Below, piece after piece: positions 43,025 to 54,679 of a stretch of 64,000 nt of DNA; the first letter of the stretch is position 1; every line of letters starts with the position of its first letter. The notes under the pieces are model-generated. The model was not told the DNA's origin. It saw only the letters and a program-made list of their open reading frames with translations, and searched no databases. The stretch is from Plotosus lineatus (Eukaryota; Chordata; Actinopteri; Siluriformes; Plotosidae), in NCBI GenBank assembly GCA_024760905.1, contig CM045734.1, positions 41,448,564 through 41,512,563 of the forward strand, given 5' to 3'. Position numbers and translations under genes: made by a program.

Positions 43025-45649
43025 ATTCCAATGTCATGTACAGTGTTCCTAAGACTTGCTCTGGATACACCATGACTGCAACCAGAAGAAATTACTTCCT
43101 GAATTGCTTATGTGGAAATTTTGTTCGATATAGAGAGGAATATTGTGTGTATCATCACAGAATCAGCCAGTCATCACACGTCATAACATTTTCCCTATGT
43201 TCACAGACGGGTCTTACCACCTCTTTGTTATAAAATACAACTGCTAAATGACTTCCTGCTGTCATTTGATCTCCAGCATGCAGGGTTCATCGCTGTAGTG
43301 TCACTTGTTGCCTCTGATGGAGTTTACTCAATTACCTTTGTCTGCCTTAAGCCTGTGGCACTCAGTCCGGATGTGTAGCTCATTCTCCTCACCTCTCATT
43401 ATACACACGTTGCTCTCAGCAGGGGATTTGGTTCCAGTTCTTTCAGTTCTCTCAGCTGTGACTAACTCGCACTGGGTGGCATCGGGGCTTCTCTCGGCTG
43501 ACCATCTTTAATGACACAACTTAGTTGAGTCTCATGTCTCACAATTGGCGAGATGGTGTACTTGGTACTCAGAGCTACGAATGACTAGAGTGGACACATG
43601 ATGCATGTTTATTTTTGTAAACAAAAAATAGAAGGGTGCTGATTTGTAATTGGCTCTATAGGTTTCCTGTGAGAGAGCATATTAAATATTTTAAAGGGTG
43701 TTGTGTTGGATTATTTACAATAAAACATTCTGTTATTTCTTTTCTTTTCTTTTCTTGCAACCAGCATTGGACATGCATACATCAAATATAAAAGAAAAAA
43801 TAGGTAAACAACAGTAGGTTGTATAGGTAATTTATGGAAATGCTAGCATTCCAGCAGACAGCTTATGCTAACCTGAGGTGTCAGATAAACCATTAGGGTC
43901 AAATAGTGTCTATATGGTTTATTCATGTACTTTAAATGCTGAGGTTATGCAATTTGGGTTTTTGCTTTTAGCATAGGCATGGTATCTCAGACTTGTTTCC
44001 TGATAACTAGCTAGCAAAACCTGTAAGCAGTAAACAACACTCGTAGCCATGCTAAACTTTTTTAAAACAAATGAAACATTTAGTAACAACCAGTGATTTT
44101 TTTTTAAACGATAAATGAATTAACATTTATTTATTTGTTTATTTAATTATTAAGTGTAGTGTATCATTTAGAAAGGTAAATCAATCAATAAAATGTTCAT
44201 TAACAAATGTGTTAGCAGAAAAACATCGTCAGATGTTCCAACACTGTGTGTTTGCATGCCGCTGTGTGTTAATTTGCTCGATAGTAAACAGTATACTCTA
44301 GAAGGTAATGTTGATCATGTACTTAGTGGGATAATCTACGTACAATGATTTGATCATCACCCCAAATAAAGCCCTTCAGGATGGTGCAAGACTGGTCAAC
44401 CCTTTCAGGTTTTATTTCACTATAATGGCCAGCTAGCCATACAGTAGGTTAAATATTTGAATACAATTTACCGAGAACAGAAGTACTGTCCATCCTTGAT
44501 TAGAATGAAATGCCAGAGCCCAAGTATGAAGAATTTTTAAGCTTAAATTTTCAAAATTTGTGCATGTTACACCCAGCTCTATGTGCATAATGCTTCGAGT
44601 TAAAGCAGACAATATGCATGATGCAAAACGATGATGGCGCTTAAGTTAATGAGATTAATGTTGGGGCCACTTCCTCTCAACAGCCTCAGATTCAGCCTTA
44701 GTCCATGGAGATGTGAGTGCTCAGACAATCCTCGACCTCTTCTCATTTAAGCCAACAACCCAATTCTCTGGATTACAGCCCCTTTGAGAGTATAGCTGCT
44801 GAGAGAGAGAGAGAGCGAGAGAGAGAGGGGGGGGGTGATAGGACTTTAGCCAGCATTTCCACGACAGCCTTGTTTATTTTATCAGCAGTACCATAGTGCC
44901 ATGAAAGCAAGGCCAAATGACGACAAGTGGCCTCAGCACTTCCTTTGCAGGACTCGGGTGATGAATATACTGAGCTGATCTAGGACACTGCAACGAAACA
45001 TCATAAATTTTGCATCCATGTCATGTTAGAGCATGCTTGGGTCTGTGTGTATGCATATGTGCATGAATGTGAAAAGCATGACTGAGTTGATATGTATTGT
45101 GCGAATTGTACGCTGCTGTCGAAGAAAAACTTTCATCTTTTTAATTTTTCCTTTTCTAGGATATGCACGTTCATGTATAATTGATCTTGAAATAGCTTGT
45201 ACATTTCACAAAAGATAGTCATATGTCTGTGTGTTTATCTATGGGGTTAAGGATTACATGCAGCTGTTTCATGGTTGTGGGAAGTGGCTCCACTCGACTT
45301 CCCATTAGCCATTCCCATGATCCCGAGCTTTGCAGAAGGGCACTCTGGGAGGCTACACAGAGACTTTCTGCATATCAGCGCTGCGCCACATTGTGACAGA
45401 TAGCCAACTATTTATCAAGTTACAGTGAATTTGAGAGATGCCAGGAGACCACTGTGCAGAATCTGATCAGAATACAAGCAGGACATTGTGTGTGAGAAAT
45501 TCACATACTCTACATGCTCATAGTACACTATTTTATCTCGACCTTATAAGGAAAAAAACGCAGCAACAAATCTAGTCTGTGAACTGTATCACTGCAGCCA
45601 ACAGAACTTTTGTGAGATGGAAATAATTTTCAAAATGTCATTTCAACCT
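43025..45649. other. Mostly repeat-free stretch
   Basis: Contains a GA run (44801-44832) and a poly-G patch next to it. 44600-45480 lacks recognisable repeats, is less AT-rich than its surroundings and could include conserved non-coding DNA. No exon with splice sites is convincing. Confidence 0.4.
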
Positions 45650-45870
45650 TTGAACCACTTTATCCTTAATTAGGGTTATGAAGAGGATAGAGCCCATCCC
45701 AGCTGACATGATGACATTGGTGAAGACAAAGTACACCCTGAAACAGTGTGTAACCATTACCATCTACATTCACACCTAGGGGGCAGTCGGGAATATCCAG
45801 TTAGTGTTATGTACATGTCTTTGCACTGGAGGAGGAGACTGATGCACTCGGAAGAATCCAGTGCAAAGAT
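45650..45870 (-). repeat. Decayed SINE, L2-like tail and type II body
   Basis: TTGAACCACTTTATCCTTAATTAGGG and CCCATCCCAGCTGAC, GTACACCCTG, then TTCACACCTAGGG and CATGTCTTTGCACTGGAGGAGGAGACT follow the order of a type II SINE read from its tail. The head is missing. Confidence 0.6.
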
Positions 45871-45894
45871 GGAGAGAACATTAGATTGACACTT

Positions 45895-46239
45895 CAGTTC
45901 AATTCATTTTCTGTAACCGCTTCATCCTAATTAGGGTCACGGGAAGGCTGGCACCCAGCCCAGCCAACTCCGGGTGAGGACAGAGTACACCCTGGACAGC
46001 TCGTTAAGCCATCGCAGGGTGGAAACACGGCGACGGTTTTGCAGCCTACTCTTGCTGAAAGTCAGCAATGCTTCTTTTACATGCCTCGCACCATAGACAG
46101 TGAGAGACATGGCCGGCCTTTGATTAAACCAGTTAGCTGCACTGAGGGGGCAGTGACAACCTTTTGCAGAGTGGGACTCGAACCCCCAATCTTTGGATCA
46201 GTGATCCAGCGCTCTATACCACTAGACCACCACTGCCCC
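45895..46239 (-). repeat. SINE head type I with L2-like tail
   Basis: Minus orientation: head GGGGCAGTGGTGGTCTAGTGG, body CATGTCTCTCACTGTCTATGG, tail GAGCTGTCCAGGGTGTACTC to GGATGAAGCGGTTACAGAAAATGAATTGAA. TSD TAGATTGACACTT (45882-45894) and TAGATTGAGACTT (46240-46252), one mismatch. Confidence 0.93.
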
Positions 46240-46252
46240 TAGATTGAGACTT

Positions 46253-47279
46253 GAGAAACTAAATGTCTCTTAAAACTAAGGACGTAAGTAAAATGCTATA
46301 GAATATATTAGCAGGTTTTAACACCTCCTTTACGTAGGCAGCAAGGATGAGCTGGATACACTTTCCTTATGTTTGCATTTTCACTTTCAATTCAGTGGCA
46401 AACTGGAAACCACTGGAGAAGACCAACCTATCTGCCACAGAGGCCTATGAAATCAGACCTGTGCATACAGAAACCCTCTTACTTGACACTAATTGTGTTC
46501 AGATAGCAAGTGGTGCCCAGAACAAATTGTTCTGGAACATCTTGCACCACACTGAAAAGGAGAGCAAGATGCACCCACCAGTGTCAAGTTGTTCTGGAAC
46601 AAATAATTTTTACACAGTTGTGCCAGAGCAACTCGCTTCAGGTTAAAGTTGTTCCTATGCAAGTGCCAATGTGAAAGCAGTTTCAGAAGCTTGGGTTGTA
46701 CTGTTATAAAAATAACTTTTCTACCATGGTCTAAAAATATGAAGTCATTGTACATTGCTTTACAATGTTGTTAGAATGCTGCTCATAGAGTGTTCATACA
46801 CTGCCCAGCCAAAAAAAAAAAAAAAAAGTTGAAGGCTCTAATATTTTAATGGAGTACATTTAACCATGATCCAGCATGTAAGCTCCATGGCATTGTTGCT
46901 CCAGTTGGTCAGGTTGAGGCTCAGCAACATGAGAATATCAGTGAAATTAAGTGAGCTGATAACCTGAATGCACTGAATGAGCAGGTTATCACATTAACCC
47001 CGCCCCATGGGATGGGTATAAAATAGGACTCAAAACTTAAAATGTTTTGAAGAGCATGAGGAATCATATAACATATGTATTGGCACCCCAGAGTCCTTAG
47101 CCTATTGAAAGTTTTCAGGATGTGCCAGAGAACACTTCCGTTATTTTTGTGTCGCTCCAGTTTGTTGAAACAATGGCAGGGCAATGATGCTAAGGCTAAA
47201 GCTAAAGGTGGCACAACAACATATTCATGTGTGTGCAAGTGGTTTATTTATTTATTTATTTATTTATTTTTGGCCAGGC
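46253..47279. other. Unassigned stretch with steroid-receptor-type palindrome
   Basis: 46519-46533 is AGAACAAATTGTTCT, a perfect match to the AGAACAnnnTGTTCT palindrome bound by glucocorticoid/androgen-type receptors. A related TTGTTCTGGAACAA lies near 46590. An A run is at 46810-46827. No supported exon. Confidence 0.45.
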
Positions 47280-47282
47280 AGT

Positions 47283-47960
47283 ATACATATATCTTCTTCT
47301 TCTTTTCCTTACGGCTTTTCCCTTCAGGGGTCGCTACAGCAAACCATCCACCTCCATCTCACCCTATCCTCTGTATCTTATACTCTTACTCTAACTACCT
47401 TCATGTCCTCCTTCACCACATCCATAAATCTTCTCTTTGGTCTTCCTCTTGGCCTTCTGCCTGGTAGTTCCAGCCTCAGCATCCTACTACCAATATACTC
47501 ACTATCCCTCCTCTGTACATGTCCAAACCATCTCAATCTACCCTCTCTGACTTTGTCTCCAAAACGTCTTACATGTGCTGTCCCTCTGATGTACTCATTC
47601 CTGATCTTATCCATCCTCGTTACTCCCAAAGAGAACCTCAACATTTTCATCTCTGCTACCTCCAGCTCTGCCTCCTGTCTTTTTCCCAGGGCCACTGTTT
47701 CTAAACCATACAACATCACTGGCCTCAACACTGTCTCGTACACTTTTCCTTTCATTCTTGCTGATACCCTCCTATTACACATCACACCGGATACTTTTCT
47801 CCAACCATTCCAACCTGCCTGCACACGCTTCTTCACCTATTTTCCACACTCTCCATTGCTCTGGATTGTTGAGCCTAAGTACTTAAAATCCTCCACCTTC
47901 TTTATCTCTGCCCCCTGTAACCTCACTGCTCCTCCTGGGTCCTTGTCATTCACACACATG
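47283..47960 (-). mobile_element. RTE-type LINE, copy 4, 5'-truncated
   Basis: Minus strand: from EYMCVNDKDPGGAVRLQGAE through VKKRVQAGWNGWRKVSGVMC and MKMLRFSLGVTRMD to LRWFGHVQRRDSEYIGSRML, then GCGACCCCTGAAGGG and a GAA tail at 47292-47303. A frameshift is needed near 47836 where two frames join. Subfamily residues agree with copy 3. It starts within a few bases of the same point as copy 1, again beside a CA/TA microsatellite. Confidence 0.9.
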
Positions 47961-47965
47961 TATTC

Positions 47966-47974
47966 TGTTGTGTA

Positions 47975-48014
<40 letters not shown>

Positions 48015-48026
48015 TTCACACACGCA

Positions 48027-48056
<30 letters not shown>
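47966..48056. repeat. TG, TA and CA microsatellite
   Basis: (TG)n, (TA)n and (CA)n tracts with CGCG interruptions between RTE copy 4 and a MITE. Confidence 0.95.
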
Positions 48057-48058
<2 letters not shown>

Positions 48059-48566
48059 GCAATTCCTCGCTACTTTGCGCTTCAATTCATGCAGCTTTTG
48101 TGCATCTCCATTTTTTAAATATTCATCTAATTAAAAATAAGGAAATTAAGAAAGAATAGGGCGAAAAGTTAGGGAAAACATGGCCAATTCTGCAATAAAT
48201 AAAAAATAAAAAATAAAAAACCCAAACAAGCAAAAACAAAAAAACAACCAAAAACTCCCCATCAAAACTATTTACATTTTATGTGAGGTGTGCATCTGTG
48301 TGCGCGCACGTCTGTATATGTGTGTATTTATATTTTATTTACATCTTATGCATTGTTTTTTGAATGTTTAATTGTTATTATAAGCATTTATAGCATTGAA
48401 TATGTATTTATTGACATTGTATACACATATACATGCACATATACGTCAGTCGGGGGTGGGTGTGGGTGTGTGTGTGTGTGTGGGGGGGGTTGAACCTACT
48501 TCATGGAAATCAGCAGTCGCGGGGGGATCTCGGTCCCAATTAACCGCAGAAAGTGAGGAATTCCTG
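48057..48566. mobile_element. MITE (CAGGAATYCCTCACT family), copy 2
   Basis: Left end CAGCAATTCCTCGCTACTTTGCGC; right end, read inverted, CAGGAATTCCTCACTTTCTGCGG, followed by TA. The right end with GGGACCGAGATCCCCCCGCG matches the left end of the MITE at 42587, so that copy is inverted relative to this one. The interior carries an A-rich tract and a TG run. Confidence 0.8.
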
Positions 48567-48589
48567 TATATAATACTGTATATATAAAA

Positions 48590-48590
48590 G

Positions 48591-48637
<47 letters not shown>

Positions 48638-48664
48638 TGTGTGAGAGAGAGAGAGAGAGTGTGT
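48590..48664. repeat. TG and GA microsatellite
   Basis: (GT)n tract ending in a short GA tract. 48665-49407 beyond it is AT-rich and unassigned. Confidence 0.95.
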
Positions 48665-49422
48665 ACGTGTTCAGGATCCTTCTTCAACCAAAATGGCTCT
48701 TCAGTATTAAAGAAACATAAAATGCTCTCAGATCATCCCGACATCAAAAGTTCCTTTCAAAAATGGTGATAATCTACAATCTTAAAAATCGAATGAAATC
48801 ATCTTTAACTAATCATTAAGCTGAATAATTGAAATGGCATGATGCGGCAAAAGTGCAACGCATTAAAAAAAGAAGACTTGTTGTTATGCAACTGATGAAA
48901 AACATGCCTGTGTTTTTAAAATTCACTTCAAATACCGCAAATGCTTTATAAGCTAAATCCTTTTTTATTTTGATGTACTGTAAGTAGTTAATAAATTAGT
49001 CTGCAGTATTTTCTTTTATACTTTGATTTAAATAGAACTAAATGCATCAGCATATCTAACTTGAATGTGTACAATTATTACTTTTTCTTTGAGACGTAGG
49101 GAGTGAAACACAATGGGCCTGCTCGTAAATCTTCCTCTGTTGGGAGGTCATTATGCTGTGAAGCAGTGGATCTCACTGAGATTTTTGTGAGGCTGTAGAT
49201 GGGTTCCTTGTCAGAGATCCCCAAGGATATGAGAATAGTAAACATGAATGGTCATCCACTTATTAACTTCCTGACCACTATCTTTCCTGAACTTCCATTA
49301 ACTAATGGAGGTGGCCAAGAAATGTAAATCTTTAACTTAAAAAGCCCAATGGCTAAATTAAGCTGTTACTCTTCAGAGCAAGTCAAAATTTCTATTCTCC
49401 TGCATACGGAGACCTGCAGCTG

Positions 49423-49772
49423 TCTGTCTTCCTTTCGGCTTTTTCCCTTTTACCCAGGAATCGCCACAGCGAATCATCTGATTCGCACGTTTGATTTGGC
49501 AGAGGGTTTTTTTTTACGTCGGATGCCCTTCCTGTCACAACCCTTTTTAGCAAGGGACAGAAACACACTGACGACTTTGCAGCTCCTATTTAAAAAAGTC
49601 AGCAGTGGTTCTTTTACATGCCTCTCACCATAGACAGTGAGAGACATGGCCTGCCTTTGATAACCCAGTTAGCTGCACTGGGGGGGACAGTGACAACCTT
49701 GTGGAACAAGACACTTGGTGGATTAATCAGTGATCCAGCACCCTATACCACTAGACCATCACTGCCCCTTAT
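49423..49772 (-). repeat. SINE head type I with RTE-like tail
   Basis: Minus orientation: head GGGGCAGTGATGGTCTAGTGG, body CATGTCTCTCACTGTCTATGG, tail GGAAGGGCATCCGACGTAAA, CAAATCAAACGTGCGAATCAG, GATTCGCTGTGGCGATTCCTGG and AAAAAGCCGAAAGG. Box B is damaged. TSD is perfect over 15 bases: GGAGACCTGCAGCTG at 49408-49422 and 49773-49787. Confidence 0.95.
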
Positions 49773-49921
49773 GGAGACCTGCAGCTGACATTAACAAATT
49801 AATTTGTCACTTCCTTTAGACTCTTCTAGGGTCACGGATTAAAGGCAGGGCAGACTTTGATCGGTTCTCCAGATCCTTGCACTTTATTCAATATTTCTTA
49901 TGTTGCATTTGATATAAGCTA

Positions 49922-50365
49922 AGTGGCATGGTGGCATAGTGGTTGGTGTGTCCACCTCACAGCAAAAAGGTCCTGGGTTCGAGTCCTGTGTCTAGTGGAG
50001 GTGTTACTGTGGGGAGTTTATCCTGTGCTTATGTGAGTTTTCTCCTGGTGCTCTGGTTTCCTCGCACAGTCCAAAAACAAGCTAATTAAATATTTGTAAT
50101 TGCTCATAGGCGGCATGATGGCGCAATGGTTAGTATGATTGCCTCGCAGCAAGAAGGCCTGGGTTCAATTCCCAGGTTGGGGGTTTCTCTGCAGAGTTTG
50201 CATGCTCTCCAATGAATGTGACTGGTTGTGTGAGTGTTGGCTCTGGGATGGCATGGTGAGCTGTCCAGGGCATACCATACACTTGCTCAGAGTTGGCTGA
50301 AATGGGCACCTACCTCTCTGCAACCCTGATTAGGGAGCTTATTAAATGAACAAATGAATTGCTCT
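49922..50365 (+). repeat. Two adjacent type II SINEs
   Basis: The first (about 49922-50105) has GTGGCATGGTGGCATAGTGG and GGGTTCGAGTCCTG and stops within the body. The second (about 50108-50365) restarts with GGCGGCATGATGGCGCAATGG and GGGTTCAATTCCCAG and has the L2-like tail GTGAGCTGTCCAGGGC. They may be a tandem or one inserted into the other. Confidence 0.8.
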
Positions 50366-50756
50366 TAAGTGTGTGTGCTGGCCCTGAAATGTTTCATGAG
50401 CTGTTTATAATATACCACACTTTTGCTTGAAGTAGACTCAAGCCCTCCCACCACCTTAATCCTCATAAGTAGTTCAACAAATGAATGAATAAATGATAGA
50501 AGACAGAAATCATAGCATCACTTGCTCATCCCTGCAGAAGTGCCTCTACTTATGAGTATGAACTCACTCTTGTGCTACTTGGGTTATGAGTTGATTCAGA
50601 ACTACTTCATTGTTTGTATCTGTTGGACAAAATACATAGTTCCAGTGTCCATGTCACCTTTTTGCCAATTATTTTTATCAATAAATCACCACAGGAAAGT
50701 CCTGGGTTAGAGTCCTGGGCTCGAGAGCTATATATTTTGTGTTCAAAAACAGATAC

Positions 50757-51385
50757 AGTGGTACCTTGGTTCTCGAACGATTTAGAGGTCGAATAAATCG
50801 GAATTCGACCAAAAAATCCCAGATTTTTTTGTCCCGGAAGTCGACCAAAATCCAGAAGCCGAACCCCCAAAAAAAACCCACAAGAAAAAACAAGAACGAA
50901 TGAAAATGAACGAGAAAAAAACTAGAAAAAACGAGACCGAGAGGGAGGGGAAATGCACGCTTTCCGGAAGTTCTTCAAGAAAAGAAAGAGACATCCTGAA
51001 GAAGAGTCATCCAAAGCGAGTAGCAAGAGAAAAAAAACACCTTTGGCTGATTCACCTGAAGCGGTTATGGAAGGGAATCCTCCTCTTCTCTCCCTCTCCA
51101 ACATTTAGGTATGCCAACTGCTCACCACCACAAAGGTAACAATTCTAATCTTTATTGTTCTTTTGCTTTAACTGTACTGTGGTTTTTATTTTAGTGTACT
51201 GAATTCAATCATTTTTCACTTAATTTGTGGACCTATGGTATGAGTTACGGTACCATTAACTTCTGTTCAAAAGACAACGGAACGGATTAAGACCATTTAC
51301 ATTATTTGTAATGGGAAAAATAGATCCGGAATTTGACCAAATCGGAATTCGACCAACTATCTGGAACAAATTGTGGTTGAGGAGT
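50757..51385. mobile_element. Tigger-like MITE
   Basis: Starts CAGTGGTACCTTGGTTCTCGAACG, typical of Tigger termini. GAATTCGACCAAAAAATC near the left reappears as CGGAATTCGACCAACTATC near the right (51344-51362). The interior (50890-51120) holds a short lysine-rich frame, likely a transposase remnant. The right terminus is decayed. Confidence 0.7.
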
Positions 51386-51389
51386 GAGG

Positions 51390-52471
51390 TTCAAATGTAA
51401 GTGCAATTGTTTTAATTTAGGAGAAAAACAACTTTTTCAGTAGCTTTATTTTAAAGAAGCTAAAAAATTTAAAAGCTATTGGAAAACGTTTTTTTTTTTT
51501 TTTTTGTAAAGCCACTTAAAAAAATGTATTTATTTTTTTTTAACTGAAACTCTTAAACTAGATCAGCTAGTAAGCAACCGCGCCCCCCAGACCTATTTGT
51601 ACTCAAAGTATAGCTAGAATGAAACTTGAGACTTCACCCCAACCACTTTTTCTTTTACCATCATAACATACACGTTTATCGAAAAAGATAAGTTACAGTT
51701 TGTGAATAGTGGCTTAGGATCAAACCAACTGAAGAAATCCCACCAAAACATCTGCTCAGGTGTCAGAAACATGTGTGGACATAGAGAAACATACAGGTCT
51801 GCCTTTTAAGTGAAGTATTTTGTCAGTAAAATGACAGATGTTGGCATCTAGCAGCATGGCGGTGAAATGAGATCTAAGGCCCAGGTGAATTGGCAGTTCC
51901 AGTGAGAGGCTAAAATAGATGTCCATTCACGCTGAGTGAAAGCCCAGGGCGACGGTTGGTGTCAATGCCAAACGAGCTGAGCCGCCAACAGGGTGGCGTG
52001 ACTCAGAGGGAAATGAATTGTGGGTACAGAGAGTTCTTCTTGCCGTACAAGACAACACCAGTGCTAAGGGAGGCAGCTACCCTCTGGGCATGTGTCCTAA
52101 CCAGACAAACATGGGCTCTGTGCCTCTAAATGGACATTTTGTAGAAGTTCCTTTGGAAGCCTAAGCCAGAGCACTTTGATTTATGTGCGGATGTTGAAAT
52201 AAAGACTGTTTGATAGTTCCACAGCAGAGGAGTGTGGAAGGACTGACAGAATCTATTCTGACAAGAAAAACATTTACTGAATTTAATGAGCATCGTAAAA
52301 AATAAATATAATAAGGTATAAATGTAAACGTACCTGTGCAGATGTAAAGTAATGCCATATGCAGGTGACGTATTAAAACATGGTCATATTTTCCCCCTTA
52401 TTATATTATGAAGAGAAATCATATTAAATACAGAATATGAACTATTATTCTTTATTTATTAATTTTATTAC

Positions 52472-52508
<37 letters not shown>

Positions 52509-53084
52509 TTCTTTCCTGGGAATCTATGCCAGAATGGTCAGTATATTGCTCAGTGCTTTTAAGAGTACTGTGTGTGATGGACCAGACTTTTTTGTGATGC
52601 ACATTTAGAGTAAAATGAGGTCCCTTTACTGCTGAGTGGCTGGAAGACCAACATAAGAGGCTCTATTTTTTCCAACTTGTTGTAGCTGGGACATCAGACT
52701 CATTGCCAAAATGGACAGTACATCCCCTGCCATTAAGGGTAAATAGGGTACATCACTAAATGGATGGGATTAGGTTTGGTTGTGAGTGGCATTAGTCAGT
52801 TCGTACGCAGAACAAATATACACATGTACCTTTATTCCAACAACAAACAGCGCTCTATTTAATGATGTATGCTTGTATTTAATACTAGATTAACCCAGAC
52901 AGTTCAGTACCACACTTTTAGTGCATCGTTTAATAAAACATGAGATAAGATCATGTATACCAGATTTTGTGCCAATTACAAATGAATTAATTTGCATTCT
53001 TGGCTGATTCACATAAGTGGATTAAGTTGACTGTGATATTTGTTTCTGTGTTGATAGGAAACGGTAAATACACCAATCAGCAAC
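51390..53084. other. Unassigned stretch with poly-A
   Basis: Holds an A run at about 52473-52506. 51850-52150 is repeat-free with higher GC and could be conserved non-coding DNA. No supported gene. Confidence 0.45.
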
Positions 53085-53273
53085 GACACTGAGGTTCAGT
53101 GATTAAGGCTCTGGGTTAATGAGCAGAAGCTGGGGGATTCAAGCTCCAGCATCACCAAACTGCCTGTTAAACCCTACTATATCCCCATCATGTCATGGAT
53201 CCTACATTCTGATCCTAACAACCCAGCAAAATAATTATAATTATCATTATGCTATGCTGTCATGTGCATGTAT

Positions 53274-53306
<33 letters not shown>
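53085..53306 (+). repeat. tRNA-derived SINE, head type IV, poly-A tail
   Basis: GACACTGAGGTTCAGTGATTAAGGC gives a box A, and GGGGGATTCAAGCTCC a box B. After an internal part with CCAAACTGCC it ends in an A run at 53278-53305. It is shortened internally relative to what I expect for this family. Confidence 0.65.
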
Positions 53307-53310
<4 letters not shown>

Positions 53311-54117
53311 AAAACACGGAAAAAAGAAAACAAACTTAAGAAAGAAAACAAAATGGAAAAAGGTGTCAGAACATAAAGAACTTTATAGCTTGCTGTAGAT
53401 GGGGTTGCGTAACTGCAGACTGATCCAGTGTCCGTGTTGACCCTTGCTCACTACTAAAAGCACTCATAATCAGTATGTGAGCTTTACTCTCATACTGGTC
53501 TTGTGAATCATGTTCCAGCAATTTACATCATGTGCATTTATTTTCTAGGAAGGATGGAAGTGATGGAAGTGTTGCAGCATGGAAAAAACAACAACCAGTG
53601 AATGCTCTAGATTGTGTTTTCCTGAGAATCCTTGCATTCATGTGGCTGTTACTTTGACACACCACCTACCTACACATTGGTGACAACCAAGTATACCCTT
53701 TCATAGCAATCGTATTCCCTCTTTCAGCAGAATAATGTGTTCTGCTTTACTGATAAATTGTTCAGGAAGGTTTGAAGCCTTGAGATTTCTTAGATTTCAA
53801 TCCAATTGATCAGATATGCTGCACAAACAAGTTCAATCCATGTCGACCCCTTATCACCACTTATAGGATTTAAAAGATTTGCTGCTAAAATCTTGGCACC
53901 AGGTACCAGAACATACCTTCGGAAGTCTTGAGGAGACCATGCCTCATTTGATCGGAGCTGTTTTACTGGCACAAAGGAATCCTACACAGTATTAGGCATG
54001 TAGTTGTAATGCTATTACTGATTGGTGCATTTTAAGACTTAAAAACATTACCAAGAAGTCAGCATATGATTAAACACAATGGTATAAGAGGACATCTTTC
54101 TTAAAAAAAATGAAGAA

Positions 54118-54124
<7 letters not shown>
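53307..54124. other. Unassigned stretch
   Basis: No recognised repeat ends or supported gene up to the TA array. Confidence 0.5.
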
Positions 54125-54312
<188 letters not shown>

Positions 54313-54357
54313 TTTTTTCCCCAATATAGAAATGAAACACCACATCAATATCATTTT

Positions 54358-54600
54358 GGGATGGCATGTTGGTGTAATGGTTAGCAAGTCTGCCACACAG
54401 CAAGAAAGTCATCGGTTCAAGTCCCAGGCTTCTCCTACTGTCCATTACATGAGGCTATTGTTCTGTTTAAATTGCCCCTTGGTCTAAGTATGAATGGTTG
54501 TGTGTGTTGCCTTGAGATGGATTAGCCAACAGTTCTAGGTATACCCCTGGAAGGCACCTAACCCTCATTTGCTCTCTGGATGCTGTAATGTGGTAGCACA
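54358..54600 (+). repeat. Decayed type II SINE
   Basis: GGGATGGCATGTTGGTGTAATGGTTAGC and CGGTTCAAGTCCCAGG give the boxes; then TGAATGGTTGTGTGTGTTGCC. Tail lost. Confidence 0.7.
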
Positions 54601-54679
54601 CTGCTCTGGTTCAGATATGTTAAAAGCCTTCAAATATATTACAGTTTTATTGCAGAAGCTACTGTCACATTGTTCATGA

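Noticed and set aside
46347..46646. 99-codon frame as a gene
   Set aside because: No motif, no splice context, and partly made of repeated GTTCTGGAAC text; more likely regulatory-type or neutral DNA.
47184..48011. 275-codon plus-strand frame
   Set aside because: Antisense shadow of RTE copy 4.
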